Assembly: GCA_001829495.1 (NCBI GenBank)
Contig: MIBJ01000070.1
Coordinates: forward strand, 12,012-57,217
Length of the DNA stretch: 45,206 bases
Reading direction: 5' to 3'
DNA from: Spirochaetes bacterium RBG_16_49_21
GTDB lineage: Bacteria; Spirochaetota; UBA4802; UBA5550
Shown here: one piece after another, positions 43,391 to 45,206 of the stretch
How positions within the stretch are numbered: position 1 is the first letter of the stretch
How the letters are laid out: every line of letters begins with the position of its first letter
The notes under the pieces: model-generated
Seen by the model: the letters and a program-made list of their open reading frames with translations, nothing else
Told to the model about the DNA's origin: nothing
Databases searched by the model: none
Translations under genes and position numbers: made by a program

Positions 43391-44992
43391 ATGACGGCCT
43401 CTTTACGAGATACAGATATTAAAAAATTACCCCATACGAGATGGCACGCCTTTCTGGTGGCAAGCGGCATTTTCTTAAGCCGCATCGCAGGGCTCATCCG
43501 CGACCGGGTCTTCGCCCACTATTTCGGAAGCTCAGACGCCGCCGACGCCTTCAAAGCAGCCTTCCGCATACCGAACTTTTTACAGAATCTTTTCGGGGAA
43601 GGGGTGCTGTCGGCGTCATTTATCCCGGTATACGCCAACCTGCTCGCCCGCGGAAAAGAGGAAGAGGCGGAGCGCCTCGCCGGAGGGGTCGCGGCTTTGC
43701 TGATGCTTGCGACCTCCCTGCTCGTGCTGGCCGGGATTCTGACAACGCCGTATCTGATCGACGCCATTGCCCCCGGATTTGAAGGGGAAAAAAGGGAGCT
43801 CTGCATCCAGCTTGTGAAAATCCTGTTCCCCGGAGCCGGCCTGCTCGTGTGGTCGGCCTGGTGTCTGGGGATACTCAACAGCCACAGCCGCTTCTTCCTT
43901 TCATACACCGCACCGGTAGTATGGAACGCGATCATTATTGTGACCCTTGCTCTCTTCGGAGGCTCAAGGGATCAATTCCCGCTTGCCCGGATAACGGCAT
44001 GGGGATCGGTGGCCGGAAGCGCGATGCAGATCATTATTCAGCTGCCCGTTGTGCTGAAGCTCGTCAGGGGTATGAGCCTGTCGCTCAATCACCGGCTTTC
44101 CGGAATTCGTACGGTTATCCGCGGTTTTGTGCCGGTTTTTATCAGCCGCGGCGTTGTGCAGATCAGCGCATATGTTGATTCAATACTCGCCAGCTTTCTG
44201 CCGACCGGCGCGGTTGCCGCCTTAAGCTATGCCCAGACCCTGTACATTCTGCCGGTGAGCCTGTTCGGCATGTCCGTGTCCGCGGCGGAGCTTCCCGCCA
44301 TGTCGAAGGCCGTGGGAAGCGACGCAGAGATAGCCGATCACCTGCGAAACCGCCTCAATACGGGCCTGCGTCAAATCGCTTTTTTCATCGTTCCCTCCGC
44401 CGTGGCATTCATCGCCCTGGGGGACATCATATCAGCAGCCATATACCAGACGGGCAAGTTCACTCCATCCGACGCCGTGTACGTGTGGGCCATCCTCGCA
44501 GGATCGGCAGTGGGCCTGCTCGCCTCCACCCTCGGCCGGCTCTATTCATCAGCCTTCTATTCCCTGCGCGACACGCGCACTCCCCTGCGCTTCGCCCTTA
44601 TCCGGGTGGCGCTTGCAGCGGGTCTCGGTTATCTGGCGTCGCAGCAGCTTCCTGTCTTGGCGGGCATCCCCCAGCGCTGGGGGGCGGCGGGGATCACCGC
44701 CGCTTCCGGATTCTGCGGCTGGATCGAATTTGCATTGCTGCGCCACAGCCTGAACCGGCGCATAGGGAAAAGCGGATTGAAGTTTTCCTATGTTGCGCGG
44801 CTCTGGTTGGCCGCCGGACTCGGGGCGGCTGCGGCGTGGACGGTGAAGCTTTTCTCCGGCCAATCCCATCCCATAATCCAGGCCCTGTTCGTGCTCGGCG
44901 CCTACGGGATTATATATTTCGCAGCAACATTAGTATTGAAAATCCCGGAGGCGCGGTTCCCCGCGCTGTTAACAAAATTTTACCGTAAGTAA
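43391..44992 (+). CDS. murJ: lipid II flippase MurJ
   Basis: 533 aa with about 14 membrane helices, MOP-superfamily MurJ/MviN. N-terminal SGIFLSRIAGLIRDRVFAHYFG, then AFRIPNFLQNLFGEGVLSAS and FIPVYANLL, are the family signature. FVPVFISRGVVQISAYVDS and LPVSLFGMSVSAAELPAMS mark the second half. It moves lipid II to the outer face of the inner membrane for peptidoglycan synthesis. Single-gene unit. Confidence 0.96.
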   Translation: MTASLRDTDIKKLPHTRWHAFLVASGIFLSRIAGLIRDRVFAHYFGSSDAADAFKAAFRIPNFLQNLFGEGVLSASFIPVYANLLARGKEEEAERLAGGVAALLMLATSLLVLAGILTTPYLIDAIAPGFEGEKRELCIQLVKILFPGAGLLVWSAWCLGILNSHSRFFLSYTAPVVWNAIIIVTLALFGGSRDQFPLARITAWGSVAGSAMQIIIQLPVVLKLVRGMSLSLNHRLSGIRTVIRGFVPVFISRGVVQISAYVDSILASFLPTGAVAALSYAQTLYILPVSLFGMSVSAAELPAMSKAVGSDAEIADHLRNRLNTGLRQIAFFIVPSAVAFIALGDIISAAIYQTGKFTPSDAVYVWAILAGSAVGLLASTLGRLYSSAFYSLRDTRTPLRFALIRVALAAGLGYLASQQLPVLAGIPQRWGAAGITAASGFCGWIEFALLRHSLNRRIGKSGLKFSYVARLWLAAGLGAAAAWTVKLFSGQSHPIIQALFVLGAYGIIYFAATLVLKIPEARFPALLTKFYRK

Positions 44993-45078
44993 GGCCGTTC
45001 AATTTATTACTTGCTTAACTCTTATGATCGCCGGAAAACTTGACTTGTCAGCATGTTTAGAATTATACTATATAATAA

Positions 45079-45127
45079 CTTGAGTGAGGCGAAAATTGAT
45101 TCAAAATCTCCCTCCCCCTTGATGGGC
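45079..45127. repeat. palindromic intergenic repeat family A, copy 3, truncated
   Basis: It matches the left part of the copies at 7581 and 29722 (CTTGAGTGAGGCGAAAATTG, then CTCCCTCCCCCTTGATGGG) and stops at 45127, where unrelated sequence begins. Confidence 0.7.
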
Positions 45128-45206
45128 TGATCGTGTCCCACAATTTTTTACTGGACACTGGGGAGGATAGGGAATAGAATGACTGCATGAAGATATGTGG
45201 TCAAGA
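45128..45206. mobile_element. possible left end of an IS3-family insertion sequence
   Basis: TGATCGTGTCCCACAA, then TTTTTTACTGGACAC, is similar in style to IS3-type terminal repeats (TGATC ... TGGACAC). It starts exactly where the family A repeat is cut. The transposase genes would lie beyond the window. Confidence 0.45.

Overview
The window reads as a chromosomal segment of a diderm, free-living bacterium. A spirochaete-like lineage is my best guess, with low certainty. It rests on the outer-membrane and lipoprotein content, a DUF115 motility-accessory-type protein beside a SPOR protein, a slr1658/slr1659 regulator pair, a membrane PilZ-like protein, and core genes of mixed affinity. Most genes are GC-rich. 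A few are clearly AT-rich (the restriction-modification pair at 23.8-25.3 kb and a small HTH gene at 41.0 kb) and look acquired. Intergenic spaces are littered with short palindromic repeat elements.

Layout. 1-2875 (minus) is the N-terminal part of a large lipoprotein made of about 17 tandem 53-56-residue delta-60 beta repeats, running off the left edge. 3.1-4.6 kb holds a metallophosphoesterase and a partner-switch-like pair (ATPase-like slr1658 plus STAS-like slr1659). 4.6-5.3 kb is a gene-free, hairpin-rich repeat block. 5.3-7.5 kb is pyrB-pyrC. 7.8-11.9 kb holds a lysophospholipase-like hydrolase, a small lipoprotein, an amidohydrolase, a barrel-like exported protein and a PilZ-like membrane protein. 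11.9-16.0 kb holds MTA phosphorylase, an AcuI/YhdH reductase, a GlcD-type FAD oxidase and a flavodoxin-fold oxidoreductase.

16.0-22.3 kb (minus) is a complete, tightly overlapping tryptophan operon, trpE-G-D-C-F-B-A, covering chorismate to tryptophan. 22.8-23.7 kb is a methyltransferase of the TIGR00027 type, coupled to a 23-codon ORF. 23.8-25.3 kb is a type II restriction-modification pair with a BglII/BstYI-like active site. 25.5-29.6 kb (minus) is an iron module: fur, an outer-membrane channel-like protein, feoB and a zinc-ribbon FeoA. It has a palindromic Fur operator against the fur start codon and an unusually long iterated Fur-type array before the channel gene.

29.9-35.6 kb holds the DUF115 protein, a SPOR protein, a small YbjN/chaperone-like protein, an RlmD/TrmA-type RNA methyltransferase and a B12-binding radical SAM protein. 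35.7-40.1 kb (minus) is a complete branched-chain amino-acid-type ABC importer (livK-H-M-G-F). 40.1-41.2 kb is a repeat-rich gap with a MITE-like element and an orphan XRE regulator. 41.3-42.0 kb carries tRNA-Arg(ACG), a small membrane protein, tRNA-Ser(GCT) and tRNA-Ser(TGA). 42.1-45.0 kb is argB and murJ. The right edge enters what looks like the left end of an IS3-family element that interrupted a palindromic repeat.

I did not find a CRISPR array, prophage or obvious new defence system. The least ordinary signals are the iterated Fur operator with the unusual feo operon, the homogeneous delta-60 array, and the structured intergenic elements.
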